Below the pieces are notes generated by a model. That model saw nothing but the letters and a program-made list of their open reading frames with translations. It searched no databases and was not told where the DNA came from. A program made the position numbers and the translations under genes. This document shows positions 50,415 to 64,000 of a DNA stretch of 64,000 nucleotides, in pieces; the first letter of the stretch is position 1; each line of letters opens with the position of its first letter. Source of the stretch: Syngnathus acus (Eukaryota; Chordata; Actinopteri; Syngnathiformes; Syngnathidae); NCBI RefSeq assembly GCF_901709675.1, contig NC_051097.1, positions 9,776,039 to 9,840,038 of the forward strand, given 5' to 3'.

Positions 50415-52991
50415 ATTACGTAACCGTCATGACTAATAGTACTCGATTGGCTCCGATTCGCAACTCCCCCAATTTTGAATTGAGCTTAATTTGCACTTTG
50501 CATGTCCAGCATCGTTTCAATTACCGATTGGCTTTATCAAGAGTAAAAAAAAAAAACACGCACACACAAACAAACAGCTCGGGCCGATGTATCATCATGA
50601 GTCACATTAAAGCAAGTTGCCATGCATGCTTTTCTGAAAATGTGCACCGAACGCAAAGCAGCTGCAAACACCGACAAGCAAATTGCAGGACCCACAGCAG
50701 TGAAGGAACCTTGTTTGATGCCTGTTTACTAAATGTTAATTAAAAACTGCCTGGATCCTCAAATCCCCGATAAATATTTCATCATCAGTTATTATAATGG
50801 AGCAACGTTATTTAGATTGCCTTGGGTGAAAATGCCAATCAGCACCACTTGTTTATGATACTCTGATATTTTTGTTTCCAATTTAGAATATGCAACAACT
50901 ACAAAGGTCACCATGCCTCGTCTTTAAATTAAGCATGTACATTTAGATTAAATTCCTAATCCATGTAGCTAAAATGATATGCAAGACCTAGTATGAAAAA
51001 CTTGATTACCTCTGCCAAGATTTTTTTGTTTAGCCTCGTCAGTTTGATTAATTAAAAGGGGAAAAAGTGTGGCCAATTTTCACTATGTCCAATTCAATTG
51101 TTGAGATTTTTTTTTTTTTCCTGAATAGGTTTATCTATTTATCCATCTGTTCCTTCCCCGGCAAACAATCTTTTGATGCCGGGAAATTAATGGATTCATT
51201 CAGAAAATGCACATAGCGGCTCGGAGACACTTGAGGCACAGCAGGGCTTTGAGCTAAATGGCGTTTTCCCCGTGTAAACGTCTCTCTTTGACAATTGCAA
51301 TACATTCTTTTCAGCAGGTTGAGGGGAAACATGCTGTGCCTTGTATCTAGCTAGACGCAATCGCTCTTGCGACACTTTTCAATTATTTCACCTGTACGGA
51401 ACAGATCACTGGGTTACTGCATTTTTTTAAATTTTTTTTAATAATTCTGAAAAAATTGACATTAGCATTGCAGTTGCATATACATTGGACCAAGTCCTGC
51501 AATGATCCATTTCATGAATTGAGTTCTCCAAGGAAAAATCAGCTCCGTAAATTTGAATTTAACAAAAACACACTTTCGGTCCTTGTAGGAATCAGCTTCT
51601 TATCAAACTCCAGATTATTGTCAACACAACATATCGCGTTGCGATGCCACAACGTAACTGTTGTCGCGTGTCAATAAACAATATGACAGCAAGATCGAGA
51701 AAGAAAAGGAGAGAAATGAAAATACCTTGTCTTTCACTCCTCTGACGATTCCGATCGTTCACTTCCTGTGTGTCATTGTAGATAGGAAAGCAGCTCTGGG
51801 CTCTTTCCTTTTGACTGAATATCTCCCAAGGTAATTGCTCTTTCTACTTTACTTTCAAAGCCATGTCAGTCTCTCTGAGCTAAATGACAGCCTGGTAGTA
51901 AGTGAATTATGGATGGGGGGGGGGGAGATTCACAAAGCCTTTTCTTGTCGTGCTTGTCTGGTTACATGGTCATGTACAGGTCATCAAGGCAAAAATATGT
52001 GGCCACGAGATGAATTAAGGCTTGGGTGGTGGAGTGGTCGCATCTCAAAGCATCCCGAGTGTGGTGAACCAACTCAGATAGAGGGACAGTGAGGTTTTTT
52101 TTTCCCCCCCATCTTATGCACATATTAATGAGGTCTTGCCAAGAACGTGCAACGGATGTCTCATTAAAATCCAAGTGAGGTGACGGTGTCTTGGTAGCTT
52201 GTGTAACATTGGTGGCACATTCTTGTGGCTTTTTGCTGACAGCCACCGACATTGGAGAGGGGCCAAAATACAACAAATAGAAACGGGTTTAAAATATTCT
52301 ATGTAAGTAGTGCGTATCTGCACGCGAGCTTCCCTTGAGGGTAGAAAATCAATTCTTTTAGTTTGCTTGCTCAGAGCAGCAATGCGCCACGGAAAAAAAT
52401 ATATAATGGCCACAAAGTGCAGGCGGGGAAAAAAGCTGTTAAGAATGTTTTTTTTTTGTTTCCTTGGCAGAGGTATGCACGCTTAAGTGTCATGACGTGA
52501 TTGGTTGTCTGCCAGGGGAAATATCACCTCATTAAAATTCTTTCTCTATCTACTGTCATGTGACTGTCAAAATAGCTTCACAATAGAATCCAAGAAAATT
52601 TAGGTGCACTCCAAAAAATTGGATCCCACACTAAGTAGCAGCAGTCGCGTTGGAGTTGTTCAATTTTTTTTTTTTCAGTATTATGCTTAAATCTATGTCA
52701 TAATGAGTCTGACGGGAGTGCATGTGAATTGGATGTCATTGAGTCATAAGATTATAATTTAATCTTCAGGTAGGTGCCCAGTTTTTGGTTGCACCACACC
52801 CACAAAAAAAAAAAAAGACTGACGGTGGTAGGGAGAGCGACGAGAAAGTCGCTGCCAGTCTCCGAAGAATTGAGGCAAAACTGCTTTTGTATTTCAGAGG
52901 CTAAATTATGCCGTGTTTGGCATTTCACACATTGTCAAAAATCATTTCTGACCAACAAAAAATGCTTCAAATGTTTTCATTTCCAATCTTT

Positions 52992-53040
52992 TATACAGTA
53001 CCCTACCACACACAAGTTTGGACACGCCTTCTCTCCTAAG
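52992..53040. mobile_element. Fragment resembling a Tc1-like terminal repeat
   Basis: TACAGTACCCTACCACACAC then AAGTTTGGACACGCCTTCTC resembles the common fish terminal sequence with AAAAGTTTGGACACACCTTCTC. Only one end is present and it is degraded. Confidence 0.4.
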
Positions 53041-53514
53041 CACAAAAAAAAGCTTTTTCAAACTTTCCACTCCAGAAACATCTCTCACAATTTTACACAA
53101 AGCTTCCATCAAATCAAATTTTCCCATCTCTTTTTTTGAGTCTCTCCCCAATGCAGCAAAGAAATGCACAGGTCTAATGAATCAAAATGTCACGCCCGCC
53201 AAGAAAAGACGAAAGAAAATCTCCACTCAGGGATGTCAGTGATTCTCACGCTCAGCCTTTACTGTAGGAATTTCACCTTCCTCAAGTAAATTGGCCTGGT
53301 GATTTATTTCACCCCTGACATCCTTTCGTCGGAATCTGGGTATCTGCTCTTTGGAAGGTGATGACAGGACTATTGTTAGGGGGGCGGCCGTCATGGAAAG
53401 CTATTCTCATGTCACGTTTGCTCTCTTTCTCTCCCTTCTCGCTCCTTATTTCTGCTTATAAAGCCCATCCAAAGGTAATAGCATCCATTTAAAGGCCAAG
53501 TCCATTTCACCCTT

Positions 53515-53600
53515 TTAACTCATTCACTGCCAAACTTCTTTGACGTCTATAACCATCAATGGCACTGAATGGCTTCATTTCAATATTCTATTTTACTGTA
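53515..53600. mobile_element. Short inverted-repeat fragment (CATTCACTGCCA type)
   Basis: CATTCACTGCCA (53,521-53,532) and TGGCACTGAATG (53,560-53,571) are inverted repeats with one mismatch around TTTGACGTCTATAACC. I recall this arrangement from a frequent short repeat of fish genomes. The classification is uncertain. Confidence 0.45.
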
Positions 53601-56422
53601 TTCCAAATCCAGTCAAACTGAATCATTAATTTCTGGTAAAAACGCACATTGTGACAAATGACAACATTTCTTTGACAATGTCAATCAATTCTTAGGTACA
53701 ATGATTCCCTATGAAGTCTTTTATCCGTGAATACTCATCATTCCGTTTGTGAAGCTTCTCTCCATCATACTTCTTATTTTAGTAGCGACGCCCAAAGCGC
53801 GCCTCAAGACAAAAGCACAGCAAATACTTTGGTGACAAACATCAAGTCAAACTGCCACGACGCGCTCGCTTTAAATTGTCAGTCGAGACCGACAACAGAC
53901 TACAAATGCAACTTTTTGTGGATTGAAAGTCATGGATAAAAGATATGATTATATCCAGATGAGGCACGGTGATCCGTTGTCGGCTCCGTCGGCCTTGTGG
54001 AGACTCAAAGCTAAACGCAACCGTTACAGCACATTTCCGTTCCGCCTCTTTGTTCATCCCTGCTGCTTTTTGCTAGATAACGTAGTTACGGGGGCAGATG
54101 TGACCGTGTGGGTGGAGACATGTGGCGAAAATAACACGAGAGTGAACACATTACAGTATTTGCGTGTCATATAAGAACCGCCTCATCCTAAAAGGACAAT
54201 GGGCAAAACATAGGAATATGTTTGTAGTCTGAATTGTGTGCATCATAAGACAAAGAACACCTTCGCTGCAATACCAATTAAATAAACGCATAATTAAACA
54301 AAGTTGAATAAAAGTGAGCGCTTTATATGTCAACAAGCAATTATATCATCAGCAACAATAAAAAGCAGTTCAGTTGCGTACACGAGTCGCTTAGCTCACT
54401 TCCTTTGTGCCAAATAACAATGCCGGGTGAGGCGAAAAAATATTTCAAGGATCGTGGTAAGATCTTGATATCTTGCCTCTTCTCTAGCAGAAAAAAAACA
54501 TCCAAACTAAAGCCAACACAAAAGATAATTGAAAGAGCTACATTGGAATTTTCTTACAAAAATGGTTTATAGAATAGAAATTTTGGTCAATTCTTTGAAA
54601 AAGAAAAATTTGTGGAAGCATTATTTATTAATTGTGTTATTTATTTGGAGACAACAATATGCATATTTGTGTCTCCAGTTGAAAGAATCAATCTTTGGCT
54701 TTATTCGTGAGCTGGCTTTCAGGGAAGAGATGAGGACGACAAGATAAGAGCCAAATTCCTAACTGGATTGGAAAGAAAACGTAAACACAATCTCCTCCAA
54801 TTTGACTATTAATCGGAGCAACATGTCTGGGAGAGAGTGGTCCTAATTACGCTCCAAATGAACATTGACTCTTTCCTAATGGAATTATTCAGCTAGACCA
54901 TATTTGTGCATTTTAGCCCTTTCATGTTAAAGTTGCAAATCATTTAGATTTCATTTTTGTTTTTTTTTGGATTAGTGGGTTAGTGACTTTTTTTGTCTTC
55001 GAGTTCAGAAGGCAGATCGTTAAAAACCAATTTGCTCTCCCTGGATGACTCAGCCGAGCCAACTCTACTGACCTTATTTTTACCCTTTTCTTTTGGATGA
55101 CCGTTATTAGCAGCCTGATGAGTTGGGTAGGGGATTGTATCTTCTAGAAGACAAAAAAAAAACAATCGGTATACTAATGGTGGAATTTTTTTTCAGGCCT
55201 TGGGGGAGTATGAGAGGCTCTCAGATAGAGGTTACAGCTTTAGACCTTGTGTAATATGTTAGGTAAAGACTGAAAATTGTCTGTATGTGCCCTGCAATTA
55301 CCAAGGACGATATGAACTAAGTTGGGGTGAACTCTTGGGAATGGATGATTTTTTTTTCTTTAAAGCTTAGGTTACATAATTAGAGTTATTTGATTTAAAA
55401 TGGGTTCAAGCAAAAAGTAAAAGGACAATGGATTTAGGCGGTGTGTGCTGGAACAAGAACTGCACTGTCAGAATGTTAATGAGCCGAGGGATACGAGTAG
55501 GCGTTGCAATCTGTTGACTTCTGCTGCTGTCACTGTAAATTGTTCTGAGAAACAAACCAGAGGGAGAGAATGAGCAACAGTATAAGCGAGTGTGAGTGCT
55601 GTGGGCTGTGGATGTGAGGATGAAGGACAGATTGAAATATTCCATTTATTCTCATGGGAATTTGCTAGGAAATCATAAAAAGGGAAATGAAGTCTTACAT
55701 TAAAGTTATTAAACCGTTTTTTTTTTTGCTGTGACTGCTCTTGAGTATTTTCTGTGTACAAACACTAAGAACAATAGTGACCGTTCTAGTTTTTCAATTT
55801 TTGTTCCCATTCGGTCCAACTAAATTCCCTATAATTCATCTCAGTACAAAGTGAAGAGATATTCTGGGGGCTCCTTCAGATGCAGCTCATGCAAGAATGC
55901 CAAATCATCTTTGACTAGACTCAAGTCAAGCTTAACAAAAGTCATCATTAAAGTTGCATAATGTCTCCTGACTGGCAACGACAGTAACTCATGACATCTG
56001 CCTTCGTTTTCCATGTTGGCTGTCACAAGCAATTACCAACTGTTCCGAACCGTAATCACTTGAAAGATGGATTGTGCTGGATTTTAAAGAACGTTTCAAA
56101 TTGAAATCTTAGTTCTTCTCATAACCCGTAAAGTCCTTAATGGTCAGGCACTGTTACATCTAAAAAATAATGTGTTTTAAATGAACCCATTGGATACGAT
56201 AAACCCAATTCCAACCATATCAACACTGCTAATACAATTACCTTCTACGCTAATGCTAATTAAACCCAAGCCAGAGAATCAAAACCAAATATGCTGGCTT
56301 TGGAAATATACTGAACAGAATTCATTCAGATAACGCTCATAAGGAAACGGCGTCATTGCCGTCATTCGGCATTCCGTGATCATAATTATGGTCCGGCATC
56401 CAAGAAGTACTCAAGAATGACG

Positions 56423-56454
56423 GTGTTGGGATTCTGGCCCGAAAATCCCAACAC
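56423..56454. repeat. Perfect short hairpin
   Basis: GTGTTGGGATT and AATCCCAACAC form an 11-bp perfect stem around a 10-base loop (CTGGCCCGAA). It is too short for a microRNA precursor. It could be a remnant of a palindromic element. Confidence 0.6.
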
Positions 56455-58620
56455 TAGTTTGTCTGTGATGTCTCTTCAGATTGGAAAGCGAGCTATGTTT
56501 GCGTTTTGCAGGTCCTCGTGTCGTAATTATCCGTCACAGCAAGTGTTACGGATCGAGCGTCCTTTGCGAGTTACATATCCTCTTTCACCAAATGACTTTG
56601 TAATTGGTTATTTGTTTCCGCGGTGGTGAGAACAGCTGCATGCAATTTGGCAATGTTAACCACGCGCCCGTGACACCCCCAAATAGCAACTTCTTCAAAT
56701 ACCAATCTTGGAATCAATCAACTAGCGCCTTTTCTCCTCTGAAGTGACTCTCCAGGTATTTTTTTTTTGCCAGATGTCTTATTTGGATTTCATATCCCAG
56801 AGCAACGAGTGTGTATCTGATAACCGGCGGTGCACAAACTTTCACTTCCTCCTCCATTTCTTGAGAACGGGGCTTCATAGGGGAGCCTTGCAACGCTGAT
56901 AAAAGTCACTCAGTTCCTTATTTGCTGAATTGCAGGGGCAGAGAAGCCTTGTAAAGACGATGATAGCTTCTTCTGTACAACAGAAGATGCGAGAGCCTTT
57001 ACCTTTAACCTGTTGACCGGCGGAAATTGGACATACGTGAGTTTGGAAAGAAAAAACTCAAAGTGGGCACACAGCTGAATTTCAAGGATATATTTGGGGG
57101 GTAAAATACAAATCCCTTTTTAATGATTTTTTTTAATGCTTTATTATTATTTATTTTGAGAATGAATTACCTGCAGCAGCAATTAAGAACAGTTTAGCCT
57201 GACAAATTTATTACCATGATTGATGCATTGCGACATAGCAGCGTCAGCATAATGTCATTATGTTAATTCTATAAAACATGACTAAAAATTACACTCTAGC
57301 AAAGTCAAGAGAAACACTGGAACCGGTTCAATCAGGGCAAAACCGGAATTTGAGGGGGGGAAAAAAGCAGTCAGATTAAAGGGTGGAGCTGAGTAAAAGA
57401 AACCCATCAGTGGCGGTTGTTAAGAGAGCAAAAATTGTGGCTCGCTGTCACAAACAGTGATTTGACCATATACTCGTAGTATATAATTGTGTCATCTCGT
57501 AGTTGAGCCGCAGTTAAGAAGATTCACGGGCCAATACGCAAGCACTGCAGGAAAGTGCTGTGCTCAGGTTGCGAGGGCCATCTCAAGGAAGAAAACAATC
57601 ACCATTTTTTTTCCTGGCAATATGACACATCTTTAGGGCAATGTAGCACTTGTCATTACTCATCGGAACAGGCGAGCTCAAGAGCTTGTGCTGGAAGACC
57701 AAAACGGGAAGATCATTAAACGCAGCATTGGAAACAAATAGATCAATGACAATTCCAGAAAGCCTTTTGGTGCAGACGACGACGGCGAGTTAAACTATCA
57801 ATTTCAAAGTGGATCATTTGTGTATTGACTCTGAATCAACTCGAATCCGTGAGGTGAGGGGGGGAGGGATGACTTCTATTTTCTTGGAAGGAATTTTCAA
57901 ACATTTCAGCCTAAATCTTCTTTTTCGTGCTTCTCACACACACATGCACACACATGCACAAACAATGGGGGCACAAGGCTGATTGCCTTTTGTCCACTCA
58001 TGAAAGGCTCGCCACCTGGCTCCCGCTCACCTTCAATCGAGTTCATTATAGCGCCTGTGCACTCGTCCAGCTGCTGCTTAACACCCGAGAGATGGATCTG
58101 TCTCACGGTCCGAAACCTTTCACCTTGTTTTGCCACAAAATGACCCCGGGACTGTGTCCGGACACTAACTGCCCCTGTCTCTTGTCTCGGTTTGGTCCCC
58201 GAAGGCTTCAAATAGCATCCCGTCGATGGCCATTCCTCGTAATCTGAAGATCTAGAGCTGTCCGTCTGTAAATTGAATGCTGCGAGATTTGAAGCGATTC
58301 CCTCTCTAATGCATCCCCTGTTAAAGATTACGGTGGCATGTAACAGCCTTTGAGTGGTCTGTTTTTCTTATCATGGTTAAATTAGTCAGCCAGGATGATT
58401 TGCATTAAAGACAGAAGGCATTTTTCATGTCAGAATTTGTACAAGGTGTCAAGAGCTTTTTCCCCCGAACTCGTAAACAGACCAGCCATCCACACCGCAT
58501 GCAATAAAAGTAGCATGGTAGTAAATAAACATTAAACAGACAGCTAGTAGCACTTAGATGGCTTCTACGCAAGATTGCAATATATTCATTTGTGATTGAA
58601 GGGTAGCTCAATAATGGGAT

Positions 58621-58665
58621 ACCGTATCAAGGCGCATGATTGATTTTTGAGAAATTTAAAGCATT
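58621..58665. mobile_element. Trace of a family A MITE
   Basis: A TA followed by CCGTATCAAGGCGCATGATT and then TTTTTGAGAAATTTAAAGC matches parts of the family A left half with deletions. No right end is found. Confidence 0.3.
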
Positions 58666-60949
58666 TTAATTGCACAAAAGAAATTCGAATTCAAGAATGA
58701 CGGGATAAGTGATCATCGGAGCCCGGTACAATAGAGGTGTGGAATAGCGTGCTAGCGCCAAGTCGTATTAGCATGCTTGACTTCTCCCCCATTTGTATTT
58801 TTTTTTTCCTGTAAAAACACACCTACACAAAGAGTCGCCCTCTGTCTTCATCTATTTTAAAGAGAGCCACAAAACACTAAAATATTAACGCAGTCCTTTC
58901 TAGCAAACCCTTCACACACACATACACAACTTCCCACAGGACGTTACATTAGCCGAGCAACTTTGCCTTCCCCCTTGTGCTCAAATTGCCAAACAGTAAA
59001 ATCGTGATCATTAGCTGACTCACATGAGGCTCATTACGCAAAGACAAAAGATGGATTGAGTTCAGCCAGACTAGTTTAACAAGGTATTCTCTGGAAGGGC
59101 AACCACCAAACCATAATTCAGATAAATGTGTGAGTGTGTGTGAAAGGCAACCGATATTATGTGTCCCTTTCTCTTTTCCCCGAGGAGGTGACACGGTTGC
59201 AATTGTAATTCCACTCTAATTTCCTGTGTTGCGGCAGTAACTGCAGACTTGTCACTCACGCCGAAAAGAGAATAGGCCTGTCAATCAACCGGCGACCTAT
59301 TACCGGAGCCTGAAAAGGCATTTTTAGCATATCTACATTTTAACACACTGTCCAACTGCAGATATTTAGATTAGTGAGATGTAATACGAGAGAAAGCGAA
59401 TCAGCGGAAAGGTGAAAACAACCCTAGCGACCGGCCAAAACAATTCCAGTTCACATGGTTACTGGGGGACGAAATTGAAAGGGAAGTTTCCTCAGAGGAG
59501 CCACCGGATGCATATTGTGGAGTTGATAGCCGGTGTCAAGCCTACAAATACATCGGATGTTGTTTCCGCCCCGAAAAAAAGAAGCTGGCAGTAGGAAAAA
59601 TACACGTAATACAAGGTGACTTGAGCAGGGTGAGCAATGTGACGGGTAGATTGCGAGGCACCGGGGGTGCTCGCTTCCCAGCTGTGTGCCTCAAACCAAG
59701 CAGAGCTCTAACCAGAATACAATCTATCATGCAGTCAGCCACAAGTATGACACGACAGGCAAAGCCGTTCCAGTCAAGGCAGGAAAATACAAAACAGAAA
59801 ACTGGACCAGAAAACCCCAAAATATTCTGACAAGAGCAGCTATGAACAACATTGCTACTGACTGACACGGTTGAGGAAAGAAACTCCTCGTTTGTCATCA
59901 GGAAGAAGTAAAAGTTTCAGTGGATTTGGGATTTGGAGTATCTCCCCGACTGCCCGACTTTTAATTTCCCCGTGTCTCTCTATCTCTGTCTGACCATCTC
60001 CCCGACTCTGCACTTTCTGGCACGGGGAGCAAAAAGGGCTCCACAGGGGGGCTCACTATTGATTGAATTGAGTCAGCTATGTCCACTTTAATTCATTAAA
60101 TTCCGCTGTCAATACCCATTGGGCAATTCCAATAATGCAGCCAGACGAGTCTCGGCCGATCCTGTGGAAGGACCAAAGCAAAAATGAAATGCATTGTGTG
60201 AGCAAGGGGGCGGGGCATAGGGGTGAATTAACACCCAAGACATGAACGAGACACGTCTTGCGTAATCATAAAGACACGGTCATTGACTCTGTAGAGCCAA
60301 GAATAAAAGTCTATCAATAGATTGTGACAGATTATTAATTGCAACTGGAATGGAATCTCAGGGAGGGGAAGGGAGGGGCGGTCAACAGCAACATAAAGAA
60401 TAATGCAAAGCGGATCCGACTGGATTTATATTCCGTCGTGGCGTTGCGCTGTTTCATCTTGCTTTAAAAGCCAAGTGCTATCGCAAGCAATCTGATTCCC
60501 TTTCAAAAAGAAAAAAAAAAACATCTCAAGAAAAATAGAATGGACGTGGAATGCAATCATATTACACACTTGTCAGCTTAAAAGGTCAACATATCAGTTT
60601 GTTCCCTTCGGCATTTGCAAGCTAGTCCAGTAAAGAAAACATATATGCGTCGCATATTGAAAAAGGTATACGCGTATGGATTTTCAATACGCAGAGAGAA
60701 AAAAACAAAAACGATCCGAGTGAAATATAATTTTGACAATCTGGAACTTTTGTTGTTGCGCTACTGCGAGTGTGGCGGCGGCAATCAAACGAGTGCAGCA
60801 CAGCATGGGAGCGTCTTCCCCCGCTTTGAAAACATCAGATCGATAGCAACAGCGAGCGGCATGCATGCGCGTGTGTATACATGAATATTATGGACTGAAA
60901 GACTTTGCTTTTATCAAAACTACTAAGTATGAGTCAATCGTTGATCTAA

Positions 60950-61032
60950 CCCAGCGATTCTTAAAAGTGTGTCTCGATGAAGGCAGCCGGCTCCCTCTAG
61001 TGGTGCACTGAAGTATCACTTCATTTGTAAGA
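60950..61032. mobile_element. Fragment of a common fish short repeat
   Basis: CCCAGCGATTCTTAAAAGTG, then CCCTCTAGTGGTGCACTGAA and TATCACTTCATTTG match the pattern of a frequent fish non-autonomous element containing CTAGTGGT and GAATCACTT. I know it only by its typical wording. The family is not named. Confidence 0.4.
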
Positions 61033-64000
61033 CCAAAGCCACTGCTAACATCAATATTCAGTACAAAATATATATTTTTTTAAATAATATAATTTTGACG
61101 ATTACTTTGGTTTTATACGCTCCTATTTTAATGTTGGCCACAATTGTAGCACTTCTGTCTGCTTTTGATTCGTCTCTGGATGACATCCATAAAGCCCCGC
61201 AGTGTTTGACTGTCCCTGCACGTGCTTGCGCTTACCTCCCACTCTAAGCTACGAGTTTAACATCGGCTTGTGGAGGCTCGCTTCTGTTCGCTTAACTCAC
61301 CCGGCCTACTTTTGGAAAGAAAAAGATGGTTTCCCCTTTCTGAAATTCTTTCCATCAAACATTACAGCTGAGACAGAAGAGAGGAATGCAATGACACCTT
61401 GGCATTACCTCAGAACCTTACCAAGCATTTTGTTAAAATTGCTTTGGAGTCCTGTTGCCATTGCATCCCAGACGTGATTGGCCCTTGCATTGTGTCTGGC
61501 GATCAGTTTGACATGCTTGCTATGTGCACATTTAGAAGTCACAAATGTTTTCATGGCCAGGAAATGTTTTTTGTAGAACCCAGGACAAATTGCAGAAAAT
61601 AAATAGATTAAAATTTCGCAATTTATGGGAACTGAATCACAGGTGAGTCTTATCACTGTTAAAAATCGAAACATTATTTACGTTCACAGAAACACAGATT
61701 TTTTTTTTCAAAATGGGTTAACTCATTGGTGATTTTATGCAACGTGCACACATGACCATTTAAAAATTCCAGTCCTGACCTGAGTACACTGGTTGCATAC
61801 ATGCTCAACCATCTATGTGTGTGTATGTGTGTGTCCGTGTGTTTGGCCTCCCCAGGGGGATGAAACAGTGGTATTCAGCAGCCCTTATTAAAATGCAAGT
61901 CTGACCTAAAAGAGTTCAGAAAAGCACACGGGCAGCTGTCCTTGATTTTCTCATCACCTTCCAACCCCTATACACACACACACAACCCTCGTTCACATTC
62001 ACCCTGCCATTAAATCACACGCGTGTCTCTCAAGTCTCTCACGACGGGCTAAGATCCGATGAACTCGGCTGTTTTCTCTCGCTCTTGTTCTCTTTGACCG
62101 ACTTTTCCTCAGTACAAGATAGTCTTATCAGTTGTGAGGGCAGGCTACTCAAATCCTTACCTGCTTAATTTATATTTTATGAAAGAGTAATCTTCTGAGT
62201 TTTGAAAATCTTACTGGATTGAGGTTAGTGCAGAAATTTCAGACGTACATGATTATTTTTTTTTGAGGGAGGGGCAATTATTATCAATCAAGGCAGTCCT
62301 CAAACTGATGCCATTTATAATATTTATAAATGATATACAGATAGATCCCGTTTTGTGACATCTACAAAACATATGGAGCTCACACTTAATCTGCATTCCC
62401 GACCGGCTCGATTTGTCATTGGCTTTCACAGAGAGAAGACAAGTGCTACTAAAGCACCGCATCCTCAGACAGAGAGCTCACCTTCAGAGCCTAATGAACA
62501 CGCTGAAACTCAATGAATTTTAATTTGCCATTATATTGAGACAAGGGATAAAAGCTTGTGAATTTATTAGGGAGGAAATTGAAACGCAAGGGGGCCCACA
62601 CGTCTTGATTTTCAGCACAATCTCCATGAAAAGAAAAGGGAAAAAAATAATTAGCTTCGAAGCTGTAATCTCCACCTTAATGGATGTCGAGGTGCTTGGA
62701 GGGGTGTCTTTGCTCATCTTCTCAGTTTCTCTCATGCTTCTCCAATTTGGCCAGAGAGTGACGGACACGCAAAACTCAAACAATATTGAGTAAACAAAGT
62801 ATGTACTGGCGTTCTGTTGTCTTTATAAAAAAAAAAATGCATGAAAAAAATAACAGTTACATAATGGCTCTAGACTAAATCAATTTTTTAAGAATTAATT
62901 TATTTAAAAAAAAATCTAATTTATTTTGGCTAAATTTGTCATGCTAATAGTGTTTTTCTATATATATATATAAAAAAAAAAAATCTTGAAGATATCCAGT
63001 AAATACAGCACTATGTATTTTGTGTCTTGGAATCTATTCATGTGTTACTGAGTTGATTTAGTCATATTAAATTAAATAAGCAAGAATGATCCCAATACAT
63101 GAACCATTTCTACTCCGTATTTACACTCCAGCCGGGCCTTGTCTGTGAGCGTACTCGTGCAACGTAGCGTGAATATAATTAACAACCGGCCGAGTAATTT
63201 CATCCGACATCTCTCATACCATTCCTCCAACGTAGGTGGTTGTAAAACTGGGCCGCACCAGGACATTTTTAGAAACCACCCTGTTAACGCACCGCTTCAC
63301 GGAAGTCTTTGAAGCGCGGGACTGTGGAGTGTCTACTGTGGGTTAGCGATGGAGAAATCCTCATATTGTGTTGATGGTGCGAGCTAATTTCCTCTGTGTT
63401 GATGAGATCCTCACCTGACACACCCACATATGCTTCACGTATAAGAAGACCCCAGTGGGCACAGTTATTCATCCCAGTATCGCCACCACATATGCATCTT
63501 GGGTGTAATACATGAACACTGACACCTACTCTGTCAGTAAAAGCCTGGGAGGAGTGGAGATGTGAGGAAAATCACATCTTAAAGGACAAAACAAAAACAC
63601 GGGCAAGAATTGGTGTGAGACCGTAATCTGTTTAGGACTGGTGGCAAATATAAAGTCGAAAGTAATATTCTGCACTAAAAAATGTTTTCCTATTGAGCTA
63701 TTGATAAACAGATGGCGGTTGCTATCATGCACAGTTCCAATCTGCTCGTCAGAAGTTATTAGATGCTTTGTTGCTCAAGGATACGTCTGCATACAGTTTG
63801 TGGGCACTGACAAAAAGAAAACACTTTGATACGCGTATGACTCAACTGCTTGTAAACTCGGATCATGTTTGACTTTGTGAAAATTGAGTTAACACCTGCA
63901 GACGATTCATTTGGACACCAAGTTCTTCTGGCATGAATAATATTCCCGTGGAGGAATCATTTCCAAAACACTGACTCACATTCAATTGACAATATAAGAA

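Larger units (their letters stand above)
46855..64000 (-). other. Probable intron upstream of the terminal exon
   Basis: This interval should be intronic if the exon at 46,531-46,854 belongs to a gene extending beyond the right edge. It holds two good family A MITEs, an ATCC microsatellite, fragments of other elements (52.99, 53.5, 58.6 and 60.95 kb), CA/TG runs near 57,940-57,960, 61,813-61,838 and 61,972-61,984, and a G run of eleven at 51,915-51,925. Apart from the weak exon candidates at 48,670-48,739 and 58,031, I saw no coding sequence. Confidence 0.4.

Noticed and set aside
50123-50743. 206-codon plus-strand open frame
   Set aside because: Part of its length is the ATCC microsatellite, which yields a His-Pro-Ser repeat. 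No homology or codon bias elsewhere.
52942-53169. 75-codon minus-strand frame with a plausible-looking peptide
   Set aside because: It overlaps a degraded Tc1-like terminal repeat and lacks splice signals.

Overview
The window looks like nuclear DNA of a vertebrate, most probably a teleost fish. It is AT-rich, has no operon-like gene packing, and carries microsatellites, long A/T tracts, short non-autonomous DNA transposons and 3' ends of non-LTR retrotransposons of kinds familiar from fish genomes. The species and chromosomal locus cannot be fixed from sequence alone. No rRNA, tRNA, CRISPR array, phage or bacterial gene was seen.

Layout. From 1 to about 42 kb there is no convincing gene: this is a gene desert or very long intron with scattered repeats and AT-rich blocks rich in homeodomain-type motifs that could be conserved enhancers. 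Three of these stand out: an NKX2-like palindrome around TAATTA at 6.55 kb, a palindrome at 25.66 kb, and an HNF1-like site followed by two GTTAAT half sites at 32.2 kb. From about 42.2 to 46.5 kb the minus strand could be a long 3' UTR, with a polyadenylation signal at its far end and two Pumilio-type motifs. The one well-supported coding segment is a minus-strand exon at 46,531-46,854 (107 codons plus stop) with a strong splice acceptor and clearly coding codon use. I do not recognise the protein. From 46.9 kb to the end the DNA is probably the upstream intron of that gene, with a weaker candidate 70-bp exon at 48,670-48,739 whose phase fits.

Mobile elements. The main family is a TA-flanked miniature inverted-repeat element with termini CCGTATTTTCCGCACTATAA and repeated GCGCACC modules. 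Four good copies lie at 2.7, 37.4, 47.2 and 48.8 kb, with eroded copies at 8.0, 9.1, 17.9 and perhaps 58.6 kb. A second family of parallel design sits at 15.6 kb. Copies at 47.2 and 48.8 kb are in opposite orientation and bracket the candidate small exon. Other elements are hAT-like fragments (3.8, 20.7, 33.1 kb), LINE 3' ends (32.9, 39.2 kb) and a 131-bp-period tandem duplication at 33.7 kb. No transposase or reverse transcriptase reading frame is present, so all are non-autonomous or remnants.
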